From Sphingomonadaceae bacterium (lineage in GTDB: Bacteria; Pseudomonadota; Alphaproteobacteria; Sphingomonadales; Sphingomonadaceae): a stretch of DNA of 64,000 nucleotides. How positions within the stretch are numbered: the first letter of the stretch is position 1; every line of letters starts with the position of its first letter. Made by a program: the position numbers and the translations under genes. Shown here piece by piece: positions 8,108 through 16,524 of the stretch. The stretch lies in assembly GCA_009926135.1 (NCBI GenBank), contig RFPL01000002.1:62001-126000 (forward strand), read 5' to 3'. A model generated the notes under the pieces. It worked only from the letters and a program-made list of their open reading frames with translations. It did not search any database and was not told where the DNA came from.

Positions 8108-9070
8108 ATGGATCGACTTTCAGGCGATCTTTCAGGTTCTGAAACGCCTCATGGCGAGGCTGACGGCGCCTATTCCAGTGTCGATAGCCCATCTGGGGCA
8201 TTACTCCGTCAGGCCCGGATGCGCCTGGCGATTCCGGATGAATTGTTCGCCTTGAATGAGCTTGATGTGCTCTACAGCGAGGGCGAAGAGGCAATCTGGA
8301 CCTATATGCGGCCTTCGGGGCGGCCCAGCTTCACTCCACCGATGCTTGCCGACTTTGCCAATTGGCAGCGGCTCATTGCAGCCCATTTCGGGCCAGACCG
8401 GGTGCCGCTGAAATACCTGATCCTCGGCAGCCGTGCCCCGGGTGTGTTTTGTTTCGGCGGCGACCTGGAATTGTTTGCCAGCCTGATCCGCGATGGCAAT
8501 CGTGATGCCCTGGCAGCCTATGGCTATCGCTGCGTCGAAATCCTCCACCGCAACATGGATGCACTCGATCTGCCGATCCTGACCATCGGGATGGTCCAGG
8601 GGCAGGCCCTGGGCGGTGGCTTTGAGGCTTTGCTCTCGTTCGATTACATCATTGCCGAACGCGGCTCTTCGTTCGGTCTGCCTGAGGTTATGTTCGGCCT
8701 GTTTCCCGGAATGGGGGCGCATGCCATCCTCTCGCGGCGCATCGGCCAGGCGATGGCGGACCGGATCATCATGGGTAATGAGACATACTCAGCCGAGGCG
8801 ATGTACGAATTGGGCATCGTCCAGCAGCTTGCTGAACCCGGTGAAGGGGAGGCTGCGGTTCGCGACTTCATCGCCAGGTCGACCCGCCGACATGCCGGCC
8901 TGGTCGGCGCGCGTCGCGCCAGCCGCCGGGCCAACGATGTTTCACTGGCCGAACTTCGCGATATTGTCGATCATTGGGCCGATGCCGCGCTGCAATTGCG
9001 CGAGCAGGATCTCAAACTGATGCTGCGTCTGGCGGGCGCCCAAGCTCGCCTCTCGCGCGCCGCCGCTTAA
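8108..9070 (+). CDS. rpfF: RpfF-like crotonase, candidate DSF (diffusible signal factor) synthase
   Basis: The 320-residue protein is a crotonase-fold enzyme. It has the oxyanion segment CFGGDL (residues 115-120) and two glutamates, Glu173 (GGGFE) and Glu193 (FGLPE), exactly 20 apart. That spacing matches the catalytic Glu141 and Glu161 of Xanthomonas RpfF, and the following FGLFPGMGA is also RpfF-like. RpfF makes cis-2-unsaturated fatty-acid signals from acyl-ACP. Ordinary enoyl-CoA hydratases are shorter and lack this LFPGMGA segment. The N-terminal 30 residues are low-complexity. No rpfC or rpfG sensor lies beside it, so it is a solo synthase gene within this window. The ATG has GCGAGG upstream. 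The alternative is an undefined enoyl-CoA hydratase-like enzyme. Confidence 0.75.
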   Translation: MDRLSGDLSGSETPHGEADGAYSSVDSPSGALLRQARMRLAIPDELFALNELDVLYSEGEEAIWTYMRPSGRPSFTPPMLADFANWQRLIAAHFGPDRVPLKYLILGSRAPGVFCFGGDLELFASLIRDGNRDALAAYGYRCVEILHRNMDALDLPILTIGMVQGQALGGGFEALLSFDYIIAERGSSFGLPEVMFGLFPGMGAHAILSRRIGQAMADRIIMGNETYSAEAMYELGIVQQLAEPGEGEAAVRDFIARSTRRHAGLVGARRASRRANDVSLAELRDIVDHWADAALQLREQDLKLMLRLAGAQARLSRAAA

Positions 9071-9096
9071 CGCCAATCCGCAACGCCAAGTCGGTC

Positions 9097-9117
9097 GTGC
9101 CGATCGTTCATCGGCGC
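9097..9117 (+). terminator. Hairpin between convergent rpfF-like gene and zapE
   Basis: GTGCCGAT (9097-9104), loop CGTTC, ATCGGCGC (9110-9117) make an 8-bp stem with one G-T pair, followed by TTCTT. It lies between two convergent genes, so it probably ends the plus-strand transcript. Confidence 0.5.
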
Positions 9118-9121
9118 TTCT

Positions 9122-10237
9122 TCAATCTTGCTCGCCGTGGCCTAGCGCCATGTAGTCGGCGCTCTGCATTTCCATCAGGCGGCTGGTCGTGCGCTCGAAT
9201 TCAAACCGGCCATCGCCGGCCTCGTAAAGCTCTTCCGGAATGGCATCAGCGGTTGCTAGCAATTTGACCTTCTGTTCGTACAGCGCATCGACCAGGGTTA
9301 CGAAGCGGGCGGCTTCGTTGCGGTTCTCCGGTCCCATACGTGGGATCCCGACCAGGATTACCGTGTGATAAGTCTGGGCTATCGCAAGATAGTCCGGCGC
9401 TCCGCGCGCTTCGGCACAGAGCCGCTTGAAACTGAACACGGCCACGCCCTTGAGGCTCTTTGGCACGTGGAGAATGCGTCCACCGCCGACATCGAGGTCA
9501 GCCGAGGGAACGTGCTCGGCATCCTCGGGCGGATAGTCGGTCAGCCGAAAGAACGCCTCACGCACCTGAGCGGTGGCGAGATCGCCCAGCGGGGTGTGCC
9601 AGGTTGCCATGCCGCCGAGGCGCTCCAGCCGGTAATCGACCGGACCGTTCAGCGCCATCACGTCGAGTTCACGTTCGATCAGGGCGATAAAGGGCAGGAA
9701 GTGCTCGCGGTTCAGGCCGTCCTTGTAGAGGTCTGACGGCGCCCGATTGGACGTGGTGACGATCACCAGGTCATGCTGCGTGATCATCGCCGTGAACAGG
9801 CGGCTCATAATCATCGCGTCGGCCGAATTGTTGACCACCATCTCGTCAAAGGCGAGCACTCGCAGTCCATCCGCCAGCGCGGCGGCAACCGGCGGGATCG
9901 GATCGCCGGTCTCGCTCTTGCGCGCCTCGCGCAGGCGTGCGTGGACTTCCTGCATGAAGGCATGGAAGTGGACCCGGCGCTTGTCGGGGATGGCCAGGCA
10001 ATCATGGAACAGATCCATGAGCATCGATTTGCCGCGGCCGACGCCGCCCCACATATATAGACCGCGCGGCGGGGCAGATTTCTTGCCGAAGAGCTTGCCC
10101 AGCAGTCCGCCCGCTGGCGGCATTTCAAGCTCACGCTGCAACTGCGCGAGCCGGGCTGCGGCGGCGCGCTGGGCCGGGTCGGGGCGCAGTTCGCCGGATG
10201 CAACCAGCTCGTCGTAACGCGTGAGCAGTGCGGTCAT
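9122..10237 (-). CDS. zapE: Cell division protein ZapE (AFG1-like ATPase)
   Basis: The 371-residue protein has a P-loop MWGGVGRGKSMLMDLFHD around residue 63, a Walker B-like LAFDEMVV, and the AFG1/LACE1 family architecture throughout. In E. coli ZapE associates with the Z ring under stress, and its mitochondrial relatives act in protein quality control. The start overlaps the thioesterase stop upstream on this strand (ATGA, 10234-10237). In many alphaproteobacteria zapE lies just downstream of the sdh genes, and here it is two genes after sdhB. Confidence 0.92.
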   Translation of the reverse strand: MTALLTRYDELVASGELRPDPAQRAAAARLAQLQRELEMPPAGGLLGKLFGKKSAPPRGLYMWGGVGRGKSMLMDLFHDCLAIPDKRRVHFHAFMQEVHARLREARKSETGDPIPPVAAALADGLRVLAFDEMVVNNSADAMIMSRLFTAMITQHDLVIVTTSNRAPSDLYKDGLNREHFLPFIALIERELDVMALNGPVDYRLERLGGMATWHTPLGDLATAQVREAFFRLTDYPPEDAEHVPSADLDVGGGRILHVPKSLKGVAVFSFKRLCAEARGAPDYLAIAQTYHTVILVGIPRMGPENRNEAARFVTLVDALYEQKVKLLATADAIPEELYEAGDGRFEFERTTSRLMEMQSADYMALGHGEQD

Positions 10238-10698
10238 CGGGCTGACGGTTTGCGGACGATACCCGAGAATGTTGCGACTAGATGTGCGTCACCTTCGCCC
10301 TGAACCACGGTGCCGCGCATGAAAACCAGGCGCTTGGTTTCACGCATGACTTCGACGACTGCGTCGAGGGGCTTGTCGAGCGCGCCGGCACCGATGAACT
10401 GGCTCGATAGTTCCAACGTGACCGAGCCACCGGCGTTGCCGTTCAGCAAGGTGCGCATCGCTGCGAACAGCGCAATATCCACCAGGGCCAGGGTGACCGC
10501 ACCATGGACCATGTCGAGCAGGTTGGAGTGCTTGCGTTCGGGGAACATCCGCACTCGGCATGTACGCTCGGTTTCCGGACGCACCAGCATTCGGCCCATT
10601 GTCTGGGCGTTGAAGCGGGTATCGTCGGCCAGTTCCCAGCGATGCCAGCCCGGATTCTCCGGATCAGGTTCGTAAATGAAGCCGCGTTGATCGACCAC
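10234..10698 (-). CDS. PaaI-family hotdog thioesterase
   Basis: The 154-residue protein fits the single hotdog domain of PaaI-type acyl-CoA thioesterases. The HGAVTLALVDIALFAAM helix, with an acidic residue inside, corresponds to the catalytic helix, and the strand SVTLELSSQFIGAG follows. The start is GTG, 16 bases after the sdhB stop. The next gene, zapE, overlaps its end, so sdhB, this gene and zapE look like one transcript. The substrate is not predictable. Confidence 0.82.
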   Translation of the reverse strand: MVDQRGFIYEPDPENPGWHRWELADDTRFNAQTMGRMLVRPETERTCRVRMFPERKHSNLLDMVHGAVTLALVDIALFAAMRTLLNGNAGGSVTLELSSQFIGAGALDKPLDAVVEVMRETKRLVFMRGTVVQGEGDAHLVATFSGIVRKPSAR

Positions 10699-10714
10699 TT
10701 AGCCGCGGTACCCG

Positions 10715-11497
10715 TTACGCATGCTTGGCAGCCTGCATCTTCTTGATCTCGGCAATCGCGCGTGCCGGGCTCAGGCCCTTGGGGCAGACATTGGCGCAGT
10801 TCATGATCGTGTGGCAGCGGTAGAGCCGGAAGGGGTCTTCCAGTTCGTCGAGCCGCTCACCGGTCATTTCGTCGCGGCTGTCAGCCAGCCAGCGATAGGC
10901 CTGCAGCAGGATCGCCGGACCCAGGAACTTGTCGCTGTTCCACCAATAGCTCGGGCAGGAGGTGCTACAGCAGGCGCAGAGGATGCACTCATAGAGCCCG
11001 TCCAGCTTCTCGCGCTGCTCGGGTGACTGGAGCCGTTCCTTGCCCGAAGGGGTGGTGCTGACCGTTTGCAGCCAGGGGCGGATCGAAGCGTACTGCGCAT
11101 AGAAGTGCGTGAAATCGGGAACCAAGTCCTTGATTACTTCCATATGCGGCAGCGGGGTAATGCGGATGTCACCCTTCAGATCTTCGATAGCAGTGGTGCA
11201 GGCCAGGCCATTACGGCCATTGATGTTCATCGCGCAGGAGCCGCAGATACCTTCGCGGCAGGAGCGGCGGAAGGTCAGGCTGGGATCCTGTTCGGACTTC
11301 ATCTTGATCAGCGCGTCCAGCACCATCGGGCCACAGCTGTCGAGATCAATCTCGAAGGTGTCGTAGCGCGGGTTCTCGCCGCTATCGGGATCATAGCGGT
11401 ACACGGTGAATTTTTTCACGTGGGTCGCGCCGTCAGCCTTGTGGTGCTGAGCCTTGCCCGTGATCTTGCTGTTAGCAGGAAGCGTGAAAGTAGCCAT
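10715..11497 (-). CDS. sdhB: Succinate dehydrogenase iron-sulfur subunit SdhB
   Basis: SdhB carries electrons from the flavoprotein SdhA to quinone in complex II, at the cytoplasmic face of the inner membrane. All three cluster motifs are present: 2Fe-2S ([21 protein letters not shown] region), 4Fe-4S ([12 protein letters not shown]) and 3Fe-4S ([12 protein letters not shown]). I start at the ATG giving [11 protein letters not shown] (260 residues). A longer in-frame extension upstream has no family support. sdhC, sdhD and sdhA are not next to it; the upstream gene on this strand encodes an HTH protein, so the sdh operon is split in this genome. It is probably co-transcribed with the thioesterase and zapE. 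Confidence 0.95.
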   Translation of the reverse strand: MATFTLPANSKITGKAQHHKADGATHVKKFTVYRYDPDSGENPRYDTFEIDLDSCGPMVLDALIKMKSEQDPSLTFRRSCREGICGSCAMNINGRNGLACTTAIEDLKGDIRITPLPHMEVIKDLVPDFTHFYAQYASIRPWLQTVSTTPSGKERLQSPEQREKLDGLYECILCACCSTSCPSYWWNSDKFLGPAILLQAYRWLADSRDEMTGERLDELEDPFRLYRCHTIMNCANVCPKGLSPARAIAEIKKMQAAKHA

Positions 11498-11588
11498 GTC
11501 GGTCCCTGTCGCTACGCGGCGGAGTGGCCGCATTGGCTCCCCATCTAGCGATTCATCGCCAAGGAGCAAGCACCTCTGTGCGGCTTTC

Positions 11589-12128
11589 TCAGCTACCTAA
11601 ACTAAAGCCTACCAGTTCGGTGACAGTTGCTGCCGTCGCCATCCCGGCCAGCACCAGTCCGGCCACCAACATGGTTCTGAGGATGGCGGCGGGAAACTCC
11701 TCCCGGTCGAGCCAGGCTAACCCGCCCGGGAGGAGCGAATGGGAAGGTTGCGACCCTGATCCGGGCGGGCCTGACTGCACTTTGGCAGCGGCCTGGCCGG
11801 ACGGACCCTCCACATCGCCGCTTTGGCTGGATGGTGCTTCTGATTGAACCTGAATTTTCTTCCATGTCGGCGGATAAGTGGCAGCAATCGTTTGCTCCCG
11901 CGCAAATTCCTGGCGGTAAAGACGGGCCATCTCACCGCGCGGCAGTCCGCCCAGTCGGGCCCTGATCAGCTCGATCCGCTGGTTGACGGCCGATTCGGAA
12001 ATGCCAAGCAAACCAGCGATTTCCTTGCTGGTGCGATTGTCCGCAACCAGGGCCATAACCTCCCGCTGCTTGGGGGTCAGTTGGGGCAAAACCACTGGTA
12101 TGGATGATGGCCGATTCTGCGACTGCAT
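11589..12128 (-). CDS. Membrane-anchored LuxR-type HTH protein
   Basis: The 179-residue protein opens with a LuxR/sigma-4-like DNA-binding region ([28 protein letters not shown], with the recognition helix [15 protein letters not shown]). A Pro/Ser/Gly-rich linker of about 70 residues and one C-terminal transmembrane helix ([19 protein letters not shown]) follow. It has no receiver or ligand domain, so it looks like a regulator tethered to the membrane by its C-terminus. I chose the ATG at 12128. A TTG start at 12203 would add 25 residues containing four closely spaced cysteines but has no well-placed ribosome binding site. It lies between a haloalkane dehalogenase gene and sdhB on the same strand. 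The target is unknown. Confidence 0.75.
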   Translation of the reverse strand: MQSQNRPSSIPVVLPQLTPKQREVMALVADNRTSKEIAGLLGISESAVNQRIELIRARLGGLPRGEMARLYRQEFAREQTIAATYPPTWKKIQVQSEAPSSQSGDVEGPSGQAAAKVQSGPPGSGSQPSHSLLPGGLAWLDREEFPAAILRTMLVAGLVLAGMATAATVTELVGFSLGS

Positions 12129-12151
12129 GGCTTTGAAACATACGCAACTGC

Positions 12152-12163
12152 GCGGGTTCCCGC
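12152..12163. promoter_or_regulatory. Small perfect dyad upstream of the tethered HTH gene
   Basis: GCGGG-TT-CCCGC lies 24 bases upstream of the chosen ATG of the HTH gene. It could be an autoregulatory site or, if translation begins further upstream, simply coding sequence. Confidence 0.2.
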
Positions 12164-12215
12164 AATCGCCACAATGGATTGCAGGCAAGTAAATCCACGG
12201 CAACCTGCAATATTT

Positions 12216-13103
12216 TTACTCCGCTGCCCGCGCCGCTGATACAATCGCTGCGGCAAAGCCCTGTGGATCGTCCTCCTGCACGAAGTGCCCGCCATGTAAC
12301 GCGCAGTGCGGGATCCCTGCCGTGCCTGGCACGCGCTCAAGCCAGACTGCTTCGCCGCCGCGTGTGATCGGATCCCCGTCCGAGAAACAGCACAGGAATG
12401 GCTTCTGCCATTGGCGAAACACCTCCCAGGCCCTCAGCTGGTCCGGGACGGCCGAATTGCCCTTGAACGGGACCAGCGGGGGATAGGCCCGGGCGGCGGC
12501 CTTACTTGCCGTCGTCGGGAATGGGGCGTCGTAGGCCGCGATTTCTGCCGCAGCGAGTGATCGCTTCGTACCACGTTTGACGATCCCGCCGATCGGGAAA
12601 ACCGGGCTGTACTTGGCAAAGGCGCGCCAGATCGCAAAGGCGCGAGGCGGGTCTTGACCATCGGGAAGTCCGCCATTGGAAAGGGCGATCGCCGCGAAGC
12701 GATCGGGAACCTCGGCGACAACGCGAAGCCCGATCAGCGAACCCCAGTCCTGACAGCCCAAGGTGATGTCCTTGAGATCCAGCGTCTCGACCCATTCGCG
12801 GATCCAGGCGACCTGCCCGGCATAGGAATAGCTCTCGCGGTTCAGCACCTTGTCGGACCGGCCGAACCCGATCAGGTCCGGGGCCAGGGCCCGAAAGCCC
12901 TGGGCCGTCAGCAGCGGGATCATATGCCGCCAGAGGTAGCACCAGGTCGGCTCCCCATGCAGCAGCAGGACCGGGCGGCCATCGCGTGGGCCCTCATCAA
13001 GGTAATGCAGGCGCAAGCCGGACTTCAGTGTGTGGAAGTGCGGGACAAAATCAAAATCAGGCAGATTGCGGAACCGCTCATCCGGCGTGCGATAGACCTG
13101 CAT
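12216..13103 (-). CDS. dhmA: Haloalkane dehalogenase (HLD-I type)
   Basis: This alpha/beta hydrolase of 295 residues hydrolyses carbon-halogen bonds if it acts like its family. Counting from the chosen ATG, the nucleophile is Asp119 in GCQDWGS, with the adjacent Trp120 as one halide-binding Trp. The second Trp is probably Trp159 (AIWRAF) in the cap. The acid lies in FSDGDP (Asp244) and the base is His273 (GGHFVQED). HGEPTW near residue 50 is the signature also found in DhlA of Xanthobacter. The ATG at 13103 has AGGGGG upstream; a GTG two codons earlier is possible. It is divergent from a methyltransferase gene. Epoxide hydrolases share the fold but lack this Trp pair. Confidence 0.82.
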   Translation of the reverse strand: MQVYRTPDERFRNLPDFDFVPHFHTLKSGLRLHYLDEGPRDGRPVLLLHGEPTWCYLWRHMIPLLTAQGFRALAPDLIGFGRSDKVLNRESYSYAGQVAWIREWVETLDLKDITLGCQDWGSLIGLRVVAEVPDRFAAIALSNGGLPDGQDPPRAFAIWRAFAKYSPVFPIGGIVKRGTKRSLAAAEIAAYDAPFPTTASKAAARAYPPLVPFKGNSAVPDQLRAWEVFRQWQKPFLCCFSDGDPITRGGEAVWLERVPGTAGIPHCALHGGHFVQEDDPQGFAAAIVSAARAAE

Positions 13104-13173
13104 TGGCACTTTCCCCCTCGTTCAGTTCTGGCATCATGGCGAGGCAAAACGGGCAAGGGAAGAGGGGCGCCTT

Positions 13174-13806
13174 ATGAGATTCGCGAATTGGTACGATGAG
13201 CACGTGGTTCCACGATTGATCCGCTGTGCCTGTTCCGGTCCGGCGATCATGAAGCTGCGCGAGCAGGTGGTGCCACTCGCTGCAGGGGCGGTGTTTGAAC
13301 TGGGCTGTGGGGGCGGGTTGAACCAGCGATTCTATGATCCGGCGCGGATCAGTTCCTATGCGGGTGTCGATCCTTCAACCAAGGGACTGGAATTTGCCCG
13401 GGCCGAAGCCGAGCGCAAGGGCTGGGCTCACGACATCCGATCAGGCACGGGCGAGGCGATTCCCTTTGCCGACGATAGCTTCGATACGGTGGTCTGCACG
13501 TTCACGCTTTGCTCGGTTCAGGATCCAGCCCAGTCGCTGAATGAAATGCGGCGCGTGCTGAAGCCCGGAGGGAGGCTGCTGTTCGCCGAGCACGGCGCTG
13601 CACCGGATGCAGCGGTGGCCCGGTGGCAGACGCGGATCGAGCCGGTATGGAAGCGAATTGCCGGCGGGTGCCATCTGACGCGGCCCGTTGGTTCCGCGAT
13701 CAGGCAGGGCGGCTTTGGATTAGAGCCGCTTGGCGGACAATATGCGCCGAAGGTGCCGCGGTTTGCGGGCTGGATGGAGTGGGGTGTCGGTGTGAAGGCC
13801 GGGTAG
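13174..13806 (+). CDS. Class I SAM-dependent methyltransferase (UbiE/phospholipid-type)
   Basis: The 210-residue protein has the SAM-binding motif VFELGCGGGLNQ (about residue 37), the acidic end of strand 2 in YAGVDPS, and motif III LKPGGRLLFAEHG. This is the Methyltransf_11/UbiE pattern. The C-terminal CHLTRPV...GGFGLEPL is common in small methyltransferases proposed to act on lipids, but the substrate cannot be read from the sequence. It is transcribed away from the dehalogenase and towards rne. The stop codon lies inside a strong hairpin. Confidence 0.8.
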   Translation: MRFANWYDEHVVPRLIRCACSGPAIMKLREQVVPLAAGAVFELGCGGGLNQRFYDPARISSYAGVDPSTKGLEFARAEAERKGWAHDIRSGTGEAIPFADDSFDTVVCTFTLCSVQDPAQSLNEMRRVLKPGGRLLFAEHGAAPDAAVARWQTRIEPVWKRIAGGCHLTRPVGSAIRQGGFGLEPLGGQYAPKVPRFAGWMEWGVGVKAG

Positions 13807-13823
13807 CAAACTGCCACCCGGCC
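13797..13823. terminator. Hairpin at the convergent methyltransferase/rne junction
   Basis: GGCCGGGTAGC, loop AAACT, GCCACCCGGCC form an 11-bp stem with one A-C mismatch. It contains the methyltransferase stop codon and lies 11 bases from the rne stop on the other strand. Neither side has a clear T-tract, so the efficiency is uncertain. Confidence 0.4.
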
Positions 13824-13833
13824 ATTCGCCACT

Positions 13834-16524
13834 TTAGTTGCCGAAGGTCCGCTGCCACCAGCCGCGGCGCGGGGTGCCCGCTTCATCTTCGTCCTGCTGC
13901 ACAGTAGCCGCAGGTTCCGCATCGGCCGCAACAGCCTTCTTGCGGCTGCGCTTCGGCTTGGCTGGGGCTTCTTCTTCTACAACTTCTTCTGCAACCGGTT
14001 CAGCTACCGAAGCTTCGGTTTCGATCGGAGCTCCGTCGGCCTTTTTCTTGCGAGTCCGCTTTGGCTTGGCAACCGGTTCCTCTGCGGCCACTTCGGGTTC
14101 AGCGGGTGCTGCTTCCACAATCTCTGCTTCCACAGCGATTGGTGCTGCCTTCTTGCGGGTCCGCTTGGGCTTGGCCGGGACTTCTTCCGTTGTCGGCTCT
14201 GCTGTGACTGCGATCGGCTCTTCCGCGGGTTCAGCAGTGGGTTCATCCCCATCCGTCTCAACCGCAGGGATTTCGCCCTGTTCTTCGCGGTTACCGTTGC
14301 GGCCTCGGCCACCCCGGCGACGGCGACGGCGACGCTTGCGCTGTTCGTCCGTTTCGCCAGCGGGGCCTTCGTCACGTTCGCCTTCTTCGGTCTCGCCCGC
14401 ATCGTCACCATCGCGGGCTTCGTCGCCTTCGGCCGTTTCGTCGGATTCAGCGCCTTCGCCTTCCTCGCGGTCACGACCCCCGCGACGGCGCCGACGGCGG
14501 CGACGCTTGCCGCGTCCTTCGCCGTCACCATCGCCTTCGCGGCTGCGTGAGCCACGGTCGTTGGCGTCGTCCTCGTCGCGCTCGTCCTCTTCGTCCTCGT
14601 CGATCAGGTCAGCGATGTCGTCATCGTCTTCCAGTGCAATCGGTTCGAACTTGGGGACGAATTCAGGGCGCGGGCCGGACGAGCCGACGCGCATCTTGGC
14701 ACCCTCGTTCTCACCTTCCGGCAGCACCTCGACGCGTACGCCATAACGCTCTTCGATCTCGGCCAGGTCGGCACGCTTAGCGTTGAGCAGATAAATCGCC
14801 GCCTCAGTGCTGGCGAACAGCGAAATGATCGAACCGCGCCCCTTGGCTGCCTCGTCCTCGATCAACCGCAAGGCCGAAAGGCCAGCGCTTGACGCAGTGC
14901 GGACCAGGCCTGTGCCATCGCAGTGCGGGCACTGGCGGGTAGTGGCTTCGAGCACGCCGGTGCGCAAGCGCTGGCGGCTCATTTCCATCAGGCCGAAGCT
15001 GGAAATTCGGCCGACCTGGATCCGGGCACGATCGTTCTTGAGCGCGTCCTTCATGGCCTTCTCGACCTTGCGGACGTTCGAGCCATATTCCATGTCGATG
15101 AAGTCGATCACGACCAGCCCGGCCATGTCACGCAAGCGCAACTGACGGGCGATTTCGCGGGCGGCCTCAAGGTTGGTGTTGAGCGCTGTCGCCTCGATCC
15201 CGTGCTCCTTGGTGGAGCGGCCCGAGTTGATGTCGATCGACACCAGTGCTTCGGTCGGGTTGATGACGATATAGCCGCCGCTCTTCAGCTGGACGACCGG
15301 ATCGTACATCGCAGTGAGCTGGTCTTCTGCGCCATAGCGCTGGAACAGCGGCACCGGATCGGCATACTGCTTCACCCGCTTGGCGTGGCTGGGCATCAGC
15401 ATCTTCATGAAGTCGCGGGCCAGGCGGTAACCGTGCTCACCCTCGACAATCACGTCCTCGATCTCGCGGTTATAGATGTCGCGGATCGCGCGCTTGATCA
15501 GGTCGCTGTCCGAATGGATCAGCGCCGGCGCGGTGCTCTTCAACGTGGTCTCGCGGATATCGTCCCACAACCGGGCGAGATAGTCGAAATCACGCTTGAT
15601 CTCGGTCTTGGTGCGCTGCAATCCGGCGGTGCGGACGATGCAGCCCATCGCCTTGGGCAGATCGAGTTCGGAAATGATCGACTTCAGCCGCTTGCGATCC
15701 GAAGCCGAGCTGATCTTACGGCTGATGCCGCCGCCGTGGCTCGAATTGGGCATCAGCACGCAGTAGCGGCCGGCCAGGCTGAGGTACGTGGTGAGTGCGG
15801 CGCCCTTGTTGCCGCGCTCTTCCTTCACGACCTGGACCAGCAGCACCTGGCGGCGCTGGATCACATCCTGAATCTTGTAGCGGCGGCGCAGCGCCATGCG
15901 CTTCGCGCGCAGTTCGTCGGCTTCCTTGGCCTTGCCGCGGCCCTGGCCTTGCCGGCGACGTCCGCGACCACGACCGCGATTGTCGTCGCCACCTTCGGCT
16001 TCGGCAGCTTCTTCGCCTTCGTGGTCGAAGGCGTTGTCGATCTGGCCATCCTCGATGGTGGCCACTTCGTCCTTCTCGCCGGTATCGACCTCGGTCACGC
16101 CGTGGTCGTCATCATCGTGATAGGATTCGTGGGTCGTCCCAGCCAGGTCATCGGCCAGGGTTTCGCCCAGTTCGTCGTCGCCAACGAAGTCTTCCTCACC
16201 CTCGGCAATGGCGCGCAGGGCTGCCTCTTCCTCGGCATGGGCAGCTTCTTCTGCCAGCAGGGCCTCGCGGTCCTCCTTGGGGATCTGGTAATAATCCGGG
16301 TGGATTTCGCTGAAGGCCAGGAAGCCATGGCGATTGCCGCCAAAGTCGACGAAAGCCGCCTGCAGCGAGGGTTCGACCCTGGTTACTTTAGCGAGATAGA
16401 TGTTGCCCTTGATCTGCTTGTGTTCAGCAGATTCAAAGTCGAATTCCTCAATCCGGTTGCCCTTGAGAACCGCCACCCGGGTTTCTTCCTGGTGGCGCGC
16501 ATCGATCAGCATGCGCATCGTCAT
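13834..16524 (-). CDS. rne: Ribonuclease E
   Basis: This 896-residue endoribonuclease organises the RNA degradosome. The N-terminal S1 domain is split by an acidic then RG-rich insert (about residues 95-215, including GDDNRGRGRGRRR), as in other alphaproteobacterial RNase E. The catalytic region has VVIDFIDM and the Zn-link CPHCDGTG. The tail (about 590-896) is disordered and charged. It has two Arg-rich blocks (KRRRRRRRRGG and KRRRRRRRGG) and three copies of a KPKRTRKK-like repeat, and ends in RRGWWQRTFGN. In Caulobacter a GWW motif at the C-terminus binds PNPase, so the same contact is likely here. The ATG has GGAGAG upstream. A long leader with hairpins precedes it. Confidence 0.95.
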   Translation of the reverse strand: MTMRMLIDARHQEETRVAVLKGNRIEEFDFESAEHKQIKGNIYLAKVTRVEPSLQAAFVDFGGNRHGFLAFSEIHPDYYQIPKEDREALLAEEAAHAEEEAALRAIAEGEEDFVGDDELGETLADDLAGTTHESYHDDDDHGVTEVDTGEKDEVATIEDGQIDNAFDHEGEEAAEAEGGDDNRGRGRGRRRQGQGRGKAKEADELRAKRMALRRRYKIQDVIQRRQVLLVQVVKEERGNKGAALTTYLSLAGRYCVLMPNSSHGGGISRKISSASDRKRLKSIISELDLPKAMGCIVRTAGLQRTKTEIKRDFDYLARLWDDIRETTLKSTAPALIHSDSDLIKRAIRDIYNREIEDVIVEGEHGYRLARDFMKMLMPSHAKRVKQYADPVPLFQRYGAEDQLTAMYDPVVQLKSGGYIVINPTEALVSIDINSGRSTKEHGIEATALNTNLEAAREIARQLRLRDMAGLVVIDFIDMEYGSNVRKVEKAMKDALKNDRARIQVGRISSFGLMEMSRQRLRTGVLEATTRQCPHCDGTGLVRTASSAGLSALRLIEDEAAKGRGSIISLFASTEAAIYLLNAKRADLAEIEERYGVRVEVLPEGENEGAKMRVGSSGPRPEFVPKFEPIALEDDDDIADLIDEDEEDERDEDDANDRGSRSREGDGDGEGRGKRRRRRRRRGGRDREEGEGAESDETAEGDEARDGDDAGETEEGERDEGPAGETDEQRKRRRRRRRGGRGRNGNREEQGEIPAVETDGDEPTAEPAEEPIAVTAEPTTEEVPAKPKRTRKKAAPIAVEAEIVEAAPAEPEVAAEEPVAKPKRTRKKKADGAPIETEASVAEPVAEEVVEEEAPAKPKRSRKKAVAADAEPAATVQQDEDEAGTPRRGWWQRTFGN

